DNA from: Diphasiastrum complanatum
Lineage: Eukaryota > Streptophyta > Lycopodiopsida > Lycopodiales > Lycopodiaceae
Assembly (NCBI GenBank): GCA_029204225.1
Contig: MU831839.1
Location: 37,670 to 101,669, forward strand
Direction of reading: 5' to 3'
Length of the DNA: 64,000 nucleotides
Below the pieces are notes generated by a model. It saw only the letters and a list, made by a program, of their open reading frames with translations. It had not been told where the DNA came from and did no database searches. The position numbers and the translations under genes are program-made. Positions 12,776-27,014 of the stretch are shown here, one piece after another (position 1 is the stretch's first letter; each line of letters begins with the position of its first letter).

Positions 12776-14270
12776 TCTTGATCAGTAAGTCTTTGCATGT
12801 CATAAGGAAGCACTTTTCTTGGTATAAGATTCTTTAAGATCCAAAATTTGTTAACTTCTGGTCGATGTAAAGATCTAAGAAATCCATCTTCCCAAAACCA
12901 CTGTATATGTATTTGGCCTTGGGCCAATTGATCTTACATAATTTGAAAGAAAATCCTTCGGGGGGGGGAGGTCCCATCTTGACCCCTCAGCAAGTCTCTT
13001 GAATGAATGATTTTGAGATTGAATGTTAAATTTTCTTCACTAAGTTTTGAGTTCTTTTTCAAGTTCTATTCAGTAGTGTTTTGTTGATTTGTTCTTTTTT
13101 AGTCACAACTTCTAAAGTCAGGACTTTTAGTAGACCTTTACTTCAAGTTCACAAGCAATAAGAGAGTCAGACGGAATGTAAAAAAGCATAGCAATATTCA
13201 CACAAATTTGAACGCAGAACAAAACAGAGCTGTTATCAGATTAAGTATAGCATAATATACATGTCAATAATGTTGTGGAGCACAAGACAATAGCGGACAA
13301 AATCGCGTGCTCTACAAAGCTAATTCAATCTGTAAAAGGAATGAACCTGCTACTAACAATACAAAAGAATCAATGCGCGTGGGCATCTACTTCGTCTATC
13401 TCTGATAAGCTTCTAATGCTATTATTTTCACACACGTTGAACAAAGTACAAACTTGATGTGTTGTTTGTAGGAGATCGTGGGTGGCTGCTGTCATTGTCA
13501 AATTTGTTAGCACAGTTGCATGGAATGAGCATGAGAAGGCCGCGGCGTCAGCCTTTGCTGAAATGAACGTTGGTGAAGATGCGAAAAATGCGACACTCTG
13601 ACAAATGCCGTAGGATTTAATTTACAGGGTGTCTCTGCTTTCCCTAGGGCACCTTCGACATTTTTGTAAGGCAGTGTCGCCTTTTTCACCTGTCACAAAT
13701 CACGTGTAAAAACACAGTGTCACATTTTTTTGCCTTTTTTGCCTGTGGAAAATTACTTGTATTTAAGAACCTTAAGCTTAGAAAGTTTCTTGTTTCGATT
13801 CTTGTCCTTCAGGCACTTTCATGAGTACCTGCACATACCTTCAGGGACAACGCCCTTCTCATCTTCATGTCAAACACTTTGATGTCCGTTTCATTTGGCG
13901 ATATTCTCTCATCGCATGTGATGATATCCCACAACTCTTCTCTATCAAAATATTTTTCATTTTGAACTTCCACACTGCATAATTGGAAATCCCATCCAAT
14001 TTGCTATTTTTACTCAAAATGGACTATCCCATGTCTGCCATCTCCAAAATGCCTAAAACTACAACCATAGGTTAAAAGAGATATTCTGAGCACAATGGTG
14101 ATGTCAAAATCTTATTTTGATGACCTGCTAAAATTACACAGCAGGCCATCTAGTTGCTTAGATGGTGTTTTGCAAGCCAAGTCGATCTCCAAAAGCAAAA
14201 TGCCTCTTACCTCACATTCTTGACTACTCTCTCCCTGAAGGGGGCAAAAGAGATTTGACATCCAATGAGT
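12776..14270. other. Unassigned stretch
   Basis: No recognisable gene. A G-run (GGGGGGGG) lies at 12,961-12,968. Frames of 60 codons or fewer show no family resemblance. Confidence 0.45.
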
Positions 14271-14283
14271 GCTTTCTATATGG

Positions 14284-15490
14284 TTAACACTCTATTTGGC
14301 GGTACTGTACTTGTAGGTATGTTTTGGGTGCCTTCGTTTGGAGTTCGTAGCCCTTCGTTTGGTCCAAAACGGCTAAAGGAGGTGGAAATAAGACACTCTT
14401 TTTATCATTTTTTCCAAACTGATCACCATGTAAAGCAGTCTCACTTGATGAAACTACTAGAAACCTCTTCCAAATTGGTCCAAAATGCGAATCTTTCTCA
14501 CAAAGACCCCTCAGAGAGAGATAAAATTCCGTGTTGGTCTTTGTGAAAGAAAGTTCATTTACTTTACCAATTTGACTAAGTGCATCAGCCACCCAATTAG
14601 TGATGCCTTTTATATACCGCACTTGAAAGTCAAATTCCTACATGAATTCTACCCATCGTGCCTTACGACCTCTTAGATCATTCTGATTGCAAAAGTATTT
14701 TAGAGGTTAGTGATCCTATTAATCACTAATTTATCACCATACAGGTAATGCCTCCATGATTTCAATGCATGGATCACCCACAAAAAGTTCTTTCTCTTGT
14801 GTTGTGTATACTTAACCTGCGCATTGGTTAACTTTTTGCCTTCAAAAGCAGCTGGTTGGCCCTCATGTAAGAGTAGCCATATCACTCGCGTCAGTATTAA
14901 TGAGAATGAAATCTAGATATGCTATTCTCAAAATGGGAGCTAAGACAATTAGAAGCTTGAGTTTATGAAAACTTTCATCTAATATCTCATTCCATTTAAT
15001 GGGAGGGCTTGGCCTTCCTTTCCAACTTTTCACCTCTTTCAACAAATTGTTAAGAGGTGTGACAATCTTAGAATAGTCCTTTGCAAACTTACAAAATAAT
15101 ACGGGGAAACCCAAAGATGACTTGAGCTCACGGACCGTTTGAGAAATTGGCCATTCTACAATCGTCTTTACTTTCTCCTCGTCAATCTTGATTCCGAAGG
15201 CGGTGATCTTGTGACCAAGGTAAATAAGTTCCTTTATAAAAAATTCACACTTTGATTTTTTAGCGTAGAGCTTATCTTGTCTTAAAATACTTGAGACACT
15301 ACCGAGATGCTTTACGTGCTCCTTTAGTGCTCTACTATAGATCAATATATCGTCTAGAAACACTACCACGAACTTTCCCAAATATGGATGAAACAAGTCA
15401 TTCATCAGTTGCCAGAGCATTAGTCAATCCAAAAGGTAAGACCAGGAACTCATAATAGCCAAATCTCGTCCTAAAACTAGTCTTAGATAT
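14284..15490 (-). mobile_element. Ty3/gypsy reverse transcriptase-RNase H fragment
   Basis: The - strand reads, in order: [18 protein letters not shown] (about 15,465-15,410); after a frameshift, the catalytic core FVVVFLDDILIYS (about 15,375-15,335); KCEFFIKELIYLGHKI; RNase H start LINTDASD (about 14,900); EGKKLTNAQVKYT and HALKSWRHYLYG; then KGITNWVADALSQIGKVNEL (about 14,610-14,550). This is the usual gypsy order RT, RNase H. Several frame breaks make it inactive. It ends abruptly at 15,490 against an LTR start. The NELSFTK tail matches the copy at 60.9 kb, so both belong to one family. Confidence 0.88.
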
Positions 15491-15491
15491 T

Positions 15492-15770
15492 GTTATGTCC
15501 ATGTCTTGTATAAGGGAATCGAAATAATTCATGACGTGGATAGCTGGTCACTCCAGATGTATGTGGTATTAGTTATGCTACGTCATTCCGGACGTGGTCA
15601 TATCAAGTAATATCATATGAGGTCTTGTATTCATTCATTGTGGCTTGGGGGTGGATTGGTTAGGGTATTGACTAGCCTCTCCATATTGGTTGGGTGCTTT
15701 ATGCTCCACAGGTGTCCTTTTGGTTTGCATGTGACAGGATTCTTAAAGATCTTCACTTGGCGATCGTTAT
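15492..15770 (+). mobile_element. LTR remnant of a + strand LTR element
   Basis: It begins TGTTATGTCCATG, as the LTR at 21,602 begins TGTTATGGCCATA. It shares CATATTGGTTGGGTGCTTTA and GCTCCACAG with that LTR (GGATTGGTTGGGCGGTTTGG, GCTCCACAG). It is followed at 15,771 by TGGTATCAGAGC. It is shorter than the 21.6-kb LTR and well diverged. Confidence 0.55.
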
Positions 15771-15782
15771 AGTGGTATCAGA
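15771..15782 (+). other. Primer binding site (tRNA-Met type)
   Basis: TGGTATCAGAGC follows the LTR remnant. The leader continues to 15,949, where a copia element is inserted, and resumes at 20,527. Confidence 0.7.
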
Positions 15783-15949
15783 GCTTTGATCACATCAACT
15801 AGGAGGTGGGGCTGGAGGATTTTGGATTTTTGTAGTTTCTTTGGCGTATATCTTTGCTTATTCTTCCAGGTGGTGAAATTCATATCCAAGTAGGTGGCTT
15901 CTCAGATCCTTGGTGTACTTTCAGCCTAATGATCATATTGTGGATTTAT

Positions 15950-16650
15950 TGTGAAAGTACTGTACTTTAGGACCATAAATGGATCTACAAAAGATCCACA
16001 AGAGTGATTGGATGCTTGCTTAACAATCTATCAAAAAACTAGACACAAAAAAGTTGATCTAGATTGGCAATTTGACAAACAACAAGCATTAACAATCAAA
16101 AGCATTGATAAACATTGAATTCCGAGCCCACACGTGTGTACTATAGGCTGTAGTACGGCCTTCAACCTGAGAAACAAGTAGAAATTGATTTGGTTTCATT
16201 TGGATCACAAAAACTCAATGTACATAGTGAACTAGCTTGAGATTGCCAATGAGCTCCAAAAATTTTCTATCTTCTCACTATGGAGAGAGGGAATACATAG
16301 CAAATTCGACTTACTTCTTGAAGTTAGGTGGATTTCCAGCATGTAATAAGGAATTTAACTCACTCTCCTTGACCTAAAATGAAACCCTAGTCTATTTCCT
16401 AGAGTTATGCTTGGTAGTTAGCTAGTTGGTCAAATTTTCACCTTAAACTTAGGTGTAGGTCCTATAAAGTAGGGATGACCACCAAATAGACATAACCAAC
16501 TCTCTTGACTTGACCTAACCTACATTAGGATGGGTTTCACATGTGGCATCATGGCCTCACATGTGTGGGACCCACTTGTGTACACAATTTACACTATTCT
16601 ACATGGTTTTTGATCAAGCTAGATTTGCCAATTTTTGGCAATTCTTCACA
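15950..16650 (-). repeat. 3' LTR of the copia element
   Basis: 701 bp with termini TGTGAA...TTCACA. It abuts the polypurine tract at 16,651. It differs from its partner at about 11 sites (for example 16,130-16,160 and around 16,310). Confidence 0.93.
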
Positions 16651-16860
16651 CTCCTCCTCAAATTTAGCTTGATCTATTCACAACTCTCTTGATAGATGAA
16701 TGAGAGCTTTTAGAAGTGTCTAAAAAATCCAGCTACAAACAAGGAACTTTTGAGACTCCAATAGAGAATGATGTCCATGAAGGATCTTTCACCACCTCTT
16801 AGAGGATCCCTTACAAGATGTTCCATAAATGTGTCTATATACATGTAGCACACTTCAAAA

Positions 16861-17415
16861 CTAAACATCATGCCAAGCCATGGATTCCAAGGCATTTTGT
16901 GCACTTGAAGATACATCAATTAAAATATTAAGTGCATAAATAATGTTGCCAAAGACAACTTGTCTTGCTTGATCCATATGATTGAACCTTGATGGCTCCA
17001 TCTTGATACTCAAGATTCTTCTTGGAGTCCTCGGGTCTTGAGCTTGCTCCTCCACTTGACTTGACTCCAAACTATCAATGAATTGAATAAGGTGTTGATC
17101 CAAAGGTGCTTCTTCAAGTTTACAAATCTTCCACTCTTGAAAGATCACATTTCCACCATTGACAAATTCTTTGGCTGAAAACAAGTAGATTCTACAATCT
17201 CTACTTGAAGAGCAAAACACTACCATTATTCCTATCATTGAAATAGGATAATCTTTGGTCCTTACATTGGAATGATCATGCACAAAGCATGTGGACACAA
17301 AGATTTCCAAAGAAAATGATGTTTCATCTTTTATGACTCTATTCAAACTATTACAAAAATAGTTATCCAATGAAATTGCTTTATCAACAACAAATGTAGA
17401 TTTCAAAGATCCCAT
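16861..17415 (-). pseudogene. Integrase C-terminal scrap and truncated pol of copia element
   Basis: The frame contains LEIFVSTCFVHDHSNVRTKD, CSSSRDCRIYLFSAKEFVNG and NVIFQEWK. This matches the segment after the copia integrase core (FG.CFVH....R.K....., GYS...K.YR......F..S.DV.F.E). The DDE core that should precede it, and the reverse transcriptase that should follow, are missing. A last stretch (EPSRFNHMDQA) may be the start of the RT region. Confidence 0.6.
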
Positions 17416-18611
17416 TTCATTGTCTTGTCATAGAAAGTAATAAACACCATGGATCTTAAAGGTAAGAAACAAGTCACCTCATGTCTACTACTACTTTCCA
17501 AAAAGTATTCAAAGATAGCAGACTCTCCAATGCTCACCATCCTTGCAAGATGCACACTTGAATGTACAATTTGCATGCAATTTGATGACTTGGACATTGA
17601 CATTGAGGACTCCCTTGGAACTCTCATGCTTTGAGGCTGATCCTCAAGATCTTCCTCCTTTTGATGCTCCTCATCAATGCAATCAAGATCACACTTTGCC
17701 AAGATCTCCTCTTGAGTGATCTCCTCCTTCGCCAAGCTCATTCTTTCAAAAGCAACACTAGCTTCCAACTTAAACAATCTTCCATGTTTAAATCCCTTTG
17801 CAATGCAAACATCATTCTTCAAGATGAAGCAAACACCATGCTTAAAGTGGACATCCAAACCACTTTCTAAGAGTAGACCAACACTAAGCATATTCTTGGT
17901 GATTGATGGTACATAAAGGACATTTTCTAGATCCATGCATTTTGAGGATTCTAGACACAAAGATATGGTGCCAACACCATCTATCCTACACTCTTCATCA
18001 TTTGTAGTAAAGACAAACTTTTTAGCATCATTGAATGAGTGTAAGGTTGAGAAAAAGTCCTTTTCACAAGACATGTGGGAGCTAGCCCCACTGTCGATCC
18101 ACCAATTGTCTCTTGAATTGCTATTGCTTGTTGGTGAGGATGTAGATGCCATCAAGAATACATCTACTTCATCCTCCTCCTCCTCCTTTGCAAGGTTTCC
18201 TTGTTTGTCCTCCTCCACTTGTGCTCTTAGCCACTTGTAGCATTCAGATGCATAATGCCCCTTCTTTCCACAAAAGAAGCATTTTTGCTTTGACTTGTCC
18301 TTTGAGCTTGATGCATCATCCTCTTCTTTGGCCTCCTTTGGATGTTTCTTCTTTCCATTGGTCTTCTTTTTGCCCTTGAATGAGAAATTGGCTTTCTCAT
18401 CACCATCCTGCAACGACAAGGAACTCATCCTAGATTTTGCATGGAGCATCCTACACTCTTCAGCCACTAATACACTGTGAAGTTTTTCTATAGTTGGCAA
18501 AGTGTCTTGGATGGCAAAACTTTGGACCAAATTTGCAAAGTCATCTCCTAGACCATTAAGGACAATTTGTACAAGCTCTTCATCATGAATCTTCTCTCCA
18601 ATGGAAGCCAA
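17403..18611 (-). CDS. Copia gag C-terminus with zinc knuckle and aspartic protease
   Basis: A 402-codon frame. It starts SIGEKIHDEELVQIVLNGLG (gag core end), then a Lys-rich linker, a CCHC knuckle CFFCGKKGHYASEC (about residues 111-124), and the protease active site NWWIDSGASSHMS (about residues 168-180) with FVFTTND and ENVLYVPSITKNMLSVGLLL, the usual copia protease tail. A GAG-pre-integrase-like end is replaced by an acidic, Ser-rich stretch. It is one base out of frame with the gag start, so the polyprotein is split near 18,620. Confidence 0.85.
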   Translation of the reverse strand: MASIGEKIHDEELVQIVLNGLGDDFANLVQSFAIQDTLPTIEKLHSVLVAEECRMLHAKSRMSSLSLQDGDEKANFSFKGKKKTNGKKKHPKEAKEEDDASSSKDKSKQKCFFCGKKGHYASECYKWLRAQVEEDKQGNLAKEEEEDEVDVFLMASTSSPTSNSNSRDNWWIDSGASSHMSCEKDFFSTLHSFNDAKKFVFTTNDEECRIDGVGTISLCLESSKCMDLENVLYVPSITKNMLSVGLLLESGLDVHFKHGVCFILKNDVCIAKGFKHGRLFKLEASVAFERMSLAKEEITQEEILAKCDLDCIDEEHQKEEDLEDQPQSMRVPRESSMSMSKSSNCMQIVHSSVHLARMVSIGESAIFEYFLESSSRHEVTCFLPLRSMVFITFYDKTMKWDL

Positions 18612-18612
18612 C

Positions 18613-19044
18613 TCACTCCCTATTTAGAGACTTGATTCTGAGTACATAATCCTGTGCACTCTCCTCACTTCTCTTCATGCTTTGCAAAATCTGATTTGTA
18701 AGCATGAGTACTCTTGAAGTGTTACTAGATTCATAGATTGATTTTAAAGACTCCCAAGCCTCTTTAGCATTAGTACAAGCTGATACTTCTCTCAACAAAT
18801 CATTGCTCACATTCATCTTCACACAATGAAGTGCAAGCCTAGATCTCTTCTTGTATCTAGCTAACTCCTGTGCACCTAGAGGTTCATCTTCATCTTCAAT
18901 CAAGAACTCATAAAGGTCTTGGAGCACCAAGAGTGACTCCATTCTAACCTTCCAAATAGCATAATTTGTAAAATTCAACCTCTCACTAGCTTCTAGAAGG
19001 TATGCTCCAACAGATCCCATCTTACTAGTGACTTCTACAAACAA
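18613..19044 (-). CDS. Copia gag N-terminal part (UBN2-type)
   Basis: The likely start is the second Met (MGSVGAYLLEASERLNFTNY). AIWKVRMESLL follows, then ALHCVKMNVSNDLL, AKEAWESLKSIYESS and RVLMLTNQILQSMK, which is the copia gag pattern W...M...L......W..L...Y. The frame ends SLNRE-stop at 18,613 because of a one-base shift; the next frame carries on. The protein forms the virus-like particle that packages the element RNA. Confidence 0.85.
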   Translation of the reverse strand: MFVEVTSKMGSVGAYLLEASERLNFTNYAIWKVRMESLLVLQDLYEFLIEDEDEPLGAQELARYKKRSRLALHCVKMNVSNDLLREVSACTNAKEAWESLKSIYESSNTSRVLMLTNQILQSMKRSEESAQDYVLRIKSLNRE

Positions 19045-19390
19045 GAAATAGATTTGATTGACTTGAAACTCACAAAGGTCTCACACTTGCAGTGTTTCAC
19101 TCAAATTTGATTTCTAATCCAACAAATGGACTTATAATCACAGTTCTATCACTCCCTCACAAAGCTGGAATGAAGATAAGATGAAGTGAAAACTACTTTC
19201 AAACAAATCTTGCCAAGAAATGGATTTGATTGTCTCTAGAAACTCACTAAGGTCTCTCTCTTGTAGTTTTTCACTCAAATTAGATTTCTAATCCAACAAA
19301 TGGACTTATAATCTCAGTTCTAGCACTCCCTCACAAAGTTGGAATGAAGATAAGATGATGTGAAATCTACTTACAATCAAATCTTGCCAA
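19045..19390. repeat. Two ~173-bp tandem copies in the copia leader
   Basis: Copies start GAAATAGATTTGATTG at 19,045 and GAAATGGATTTGATTG at 19,217. Both end AAATCTTGCCAA and are roughly 90% alike by eye. They lie between primer site and gag, where packaging and dimerisation signals usually lie. Confidence 0.85.
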
Positions 19391-19813
19391 TTTTGGCTAT
19401 TTTTGGACAAAAAAATGACTTAATCTCTTTCTTCCTTCTTGGTGTACTTTCAAGACCTGTTTTTAACCTTAATAGGACTTGAACTCAGCCTAGATTAATT
19501 AGTATCCATGAAACAAATTCAAATCTAATCAATGGCAAATGATCTTGGTAGATTATCCTAGGATCTCCACCAAAACTTACACCAATAGCTCACAAATTGA
19601 ATTTTTTTGGATCAAATGAATACCATGCATTAAATGCAGGTTCAGAAGTGCCCACACATGTGGACAGTACGGATTTGGACCCCTACCAAGTTTGGGATTA
19701 AATCTCCTCACCAAAATCAAGATTCTAGCTTGCCCTCTCAATACTAGTTTTTAGCACCGAAACTTGCTAAAAATGGATTTGCATTAGATCAATGGCTTAT
19801 GCTTTTGTACTTG

Positions 19814-19825
19814 GCTCTGATACCA
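19814..19825 (-). other. Primer binding site of the copia element
   Basis: GCTCTGATACCA on the + strand reads TGGTATCAGAGC on the - strand and directly abuts the LTR start at 19,826. It is complementary to the 3' end of initiator tRNA-Met. Confidence 0.9.
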
Positions 19826-20526
19826 TGTGAAAGTACTGTACTTTAGGACCATAAATGGATCTACAAATGATCCACAAGAGTGATTGGATGCTTGCTTAAC
19901 AATCTATCAAAAAACTAGACACAAAAAAGTTGATCTAGATTGGCAATTTGACAAACAACAAGCATTAACAATCAAAAGCATTGATAAAAATTGAAATACG
20001 AGCCCACACGTGTGTACTACAGGCTTTAGTACGGCCTTCAACCTGAGAAACAAGTAGAAATTGATTTGGTTTCATTTGGATCACAAAAACTCAATGTACA
20101 TAGTGAACTAGCTTGAGATTGCCAATGAGCTCCAAAAATTTTCTATCTTCTCACTATGGAGAGAGGGAATACATAGCAAATTCAACTTCCTTCTTGAAGT
20201 TAGGTGGATTTCCAGCATGTAATAAGGAAGTTAACTCACTCTCCTTGACCTAAAATGAAACCCTAGTCTATTTCCTAGAGTTATGCTTGGTAGGTAGCTA
20301 GTTGGTCAAATTTTCACCTTAAACTTAGGTGTAGGTCCTATAAAGTAGGGATGACCACCAAATAGACATGACCAACTCTCTTGACTTGACCTAACCTACA
20401 TTAGGATGGGTTTCACATGTGGCATCATGGCCTCACATGTGTGGGACCCACTTGTGTACACAATTTACACTATTCTACATGGTTTTTGATCAAGCTAGAT
20501 TTGCCAATTTTTGGCAATTCTTCACA
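19826..20526 (-). repeat. 5' LTR of the copia element
   Basis: 701 bp, partner of 15,950-16,650, with the same TGTGAA...TTCACA ends. It is expected to hold the promoter that reads leftward into gag. Confidence 0.93.
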
Positions 20527-21601
20527 TTTACTCCATGAATTTTGATGAAAATCATAGGATTTTTTATGGTTTTAGTGAATATTTGACCTAGAATTGAAAT
20601 TTTTTTGCTTGAAATTGGTCATACCTACTGATGTAGTACATTTTCTAGATTGTACTTACTATTTTACAGTCATTAATGACAGGATTTAATGATTGTGTGT
20701 GCGTTGAATAGTCAAAAGGATGATTAGAAATATTTATGATTGACGGATCATAAATAGATACTTAATTATTGTCAGAGGATTATTCGAAATTGTGATCATT
20801 CTTAGGTGTGACGATTAAGTCTTGGTCTATTAATTGAGTAAGAATTCAGATTAGTGTTTTTGAATCTCTCTACTCCAGTATTTTGATTGAGAACCTATGG
20901 ATCTCATAGACATTATTTTATTTATCTAGTGGATGCTATTCTACTACAATTTATGGTCTGCAGATGCTTGAGTACAGTTCTTCGTTTGGTTAGATCTCCA
21001 GTTATCATAGGAGACAGACAAGTCTATTAAGATGAATGAATGCTATTTTCTTGTATATGGTCTTAGAAATAGGAGCATTTAACTCAAAAGAGTATCTGGG
21101 ATACTCAGAGTTGAGTTTTAATCATTCGATATCTTAATGATTCTCCTAGAGTTTCTAGTTGAATGAATTATCATATCTTAGAATTGGATTCTAAGGATAG
21201 TTGTACTTGGAAGTAATTAATAAATTGTTTACCAGAGTTTGTAGATAATTTCAGACTGTAATTATTATTTCTTTTCTTTAACTTTAATCTCCTAAGTTAG
21301 GAAATATTTCACTCAGTGGTCCATGTAAGTGTTTTACATGAAGTTGATGTTACTAACTTGTGTTGACTGTAACTTAATTGAGAAATTTATTGCTTAGTGT
21401 ACCTTTCAAACTTGAGTCGTACTCTAGGACAGAGATTAATGATTGGAAATAGGTTTATCTCTGAGTACTTGTTTGATATGGAAGTCAGACTAAGAATAAT
21501 GATTTTCTCGGTTAATATTGAAAGTTAAAGGAGCTGTTTTTGTAATTCTTTTCCTGTCTTGAGGAGCTTCTAAGGATAGAAGTAGTTTAAGGAGGGAAGA
21601 A
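20527..21601 (+). mobile_element. Non-coding 3' part of the outer LTR element
   Basis: No coding frame is recognised. It continues the sequence interrupted at 15,949. A stretch at about 20,723-20,876 reappears inverted at 34,281-34,431. It ends with a purine-rich AAGGAGGGAAGAA directly before the LTR at 21,602, as a polypurine tract should. Confidence 0.5.
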
Positions 21602-22079
21602 TGTTATGGCCATATTCGATTAAGGACCTGGAATAGTCCTAATATGGTAGACCGGTCCTCCAGTACTCAAGATTATTGGTCACGCCGAGATTTAATTCCA
21701 TGTCAAGGCTTGTTTGTGACTAATTACCTTGAGAGGACCCAGACACTCTAATTGAGACATATGGAGTATTGCATGTCTGTGTGACAGATATAGGCAAGAG
21801 GACTACATGAAGAGATGTGATCTATCTATAGTTGACCTGCATGGAGATTGCATGGTTACATGCACAGGACTCTACTATCTATATAAGGAGGTGGGGATTC
21901 TCCCGTCGACATATTGGGTTTAGGTTACCAGTTCTCTCTTCTTCTCTTGCTTCACATGGCATGGCTTGGGGTCTAGATCCAGGTTTGATCTAGGATTGGT
22001 TGGGCGGTTTGGCTCCACAGCCTCTCTTACTGTGTTCTCCTATCCTCATCCAGGGGCAATCCTTTTGAGGGTCTTAACA
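21602..22079 (+). mobile_element. LTR, 478 bp
   Basis: Termini TGTTA...TAACA form a 5-bp inverted repeat. A TATA-like CTATATAAGG lies near 21,879. A polypurine-like tract lies immediately upstream, and a primer site TGGTATCAGAGC starts one base after the end (22,081). It is related to the shorter LTR at 15,492. Confidence 0.8.
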
Positions 22080-22080
22080 T

Positions 22081-22092
22081 TGGTATCAGAGC
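22081..22092 (+). other. Primer binding site (tRNA-Met type)
   Basis: TGGTATCAGAGC right after the LTR end, normally found only after a 5' LTR. Confidence 0.8.
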
Positions 22093-24035
<1,943 letters not shown>

Positions 24036-24036
24036 T

Positions 24037-25158
24037 TTAGTCATCACTCTCTTCTTCTTCATCATCGTCCGAAGTCGAATATTGTCCTTCGTCCTCGCCT
24101 TCGTCCCCTTCATCTTCATTCCCTTCTTCTCCTTGTTCTTCCCGTACTTTCTTCCACAAAAGAAGCGGATGCCCTCTACATACGCATTCACAAAACAAAT
24201 GAATGATTATTAGCCAAACACATGTCATAAAAATAAAATAAAATGGAAATTATGTATAAAAAATATGAGAAATACAAATTATGTAGCAAAAATTTACTCT
24301 TGGATGTACGCCTTGTGTCGCAAGATGATCAACCAAGGCACTATAGCCTTGGCGATATCCAATATTGTACTCGACATTTGTATATTTGTGCCCATAATCT
24401 TCAACCTACATCATCACAAATCAAATGATTAGAAAAAAGCAAAACATTAGTGATAAACAAAAAACATATCACATGCAATTAGCTAAAAGAGAATTGCTTA
24501 CAAATTGGGCGTGCATATTAGCCTTGCCTCCCGATCCAAGGTGAGATTGGCCTAAAAGATTAAGCTTTGACTTTGTTGCCTCCCTTTGTTGCTTGGGATT
24601 AGGATGCTTGGATAAATAACTTTCTCCCAATATTTTTTAGATGCCCATCCTGACCTCTTCTTGCCTTTACTACATAATCATCTTAGTAATTGGCGATTAT
24701 GACGAATATGCGTACACATACTCGTCTTCGCCCATTTGTCATTAAATCGATTTGGTTGTGGAACGCACAGTACAATATATCAAGTATCTTGTCTTTGTCC
24801 CCTTGGTGTTGTTCCTCCCAAGGGTTAAACAAATCGTGACCAAAGTTTTTAAGAGTAAAGTCTTGCAATCAATTGATAATGACCTTACCCCTAATGTCCA
24901 TGTTGATGGAACCGTTCATCAAGGTCATAGAAAACATTCGTGGATTCTTCCGACGACATCTCCGTCAAAACAAATCCACGATCTTGTTGATCGGATTCTC
25001 CTTCGGAAAGACAAAGGGCTTTCATTCTTTGCCTTTCCTCAAGAGATATCATAGTATAAAAATACCGAACTCGATCGGAATCCGATCCCAAGGCTTGTCC
25101 TCTTCCACTGAAAGAGGATCTTGGCCTCCTCCTTGATGCTCCGCTACCACTAGTAGAC
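24037..25158 (-). pseudogene. Possible plant transposase-like gene (Ptta/En/Spm Transposase_24 type), fragmentary
   Basis: From an ATG at 25,158 the - strand reads MSTSGSGASRRRPRSSFSGR then SLEERQRMKALCLSEGESD and stops near 24,891. Downstream pieces are separated by stops or introns. One near 24,600-24,480 reads NPKQQREATKSKLNLLGQSH then LGSGGKANMHAQF, followed by a GTAAGC donor. Another near 24,410-24,300 reads YNIGYRQGYSALVDHLATQG. The last (24,190-24,037) is very acidic and ends SDDDEEEESDD-stop. The K.NR.K...H..GS.S....Q pattern recalls Transposase_24 proteins. The pieces do not all join in phase, so it is probably broken. Alternatively it is an unrelated host gene fragment. Confidence 0.35.
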
Positions 25159-25231
25159 ATGAATATTGCGAGAAAAATAAAAAAATTGTGAAAAGAACTT
25201 GGAAAGATATGAAATGTGAAAAATGAAAAGG

Positions 25232-26990
<1,759 letters not shown>

Positions 26991-27014
26991 CTAGTTCAGT
27001 CACTCGATCTTCTA

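Larger units (their letters stand above)
15950..20526 (-). mobile_element. Complete non-autonomous Ty1/copia element, 4,577 bp
   Basis: Two 701-bp LTRs (15,950-16,650 and 19,826-20,526) flank 3,175 bp. Both start TGTGAAAG and end TTCACA. I count about 11 mismatches between them (about 98.4% identity), indicating a recent insertion. The flanking bases TTTAT (15,945-15,949) and TTTAC (20,527-20,531) form a target duplication with one change. The - strand primer site lies at 19,814-19,825 and a polypurine tract (TTTGAGGAGGAG on the - strand) at about 16,651-16,662. Inside are gag, zinc knuckle, protease and a scrap of integrase C-terminus. The integrase core, reverse transcriptase and RNase H are absent, so it must rely on enzymes from elsewhere. 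Confidence 0.93.

Noticed and set aside
16710-16919. Extra - strand frame at the end of the copia element
   Set aside because: No copia RT/RNase H motif; it overlaps the pol scrap out of frame and lies next to the polypurine tract.
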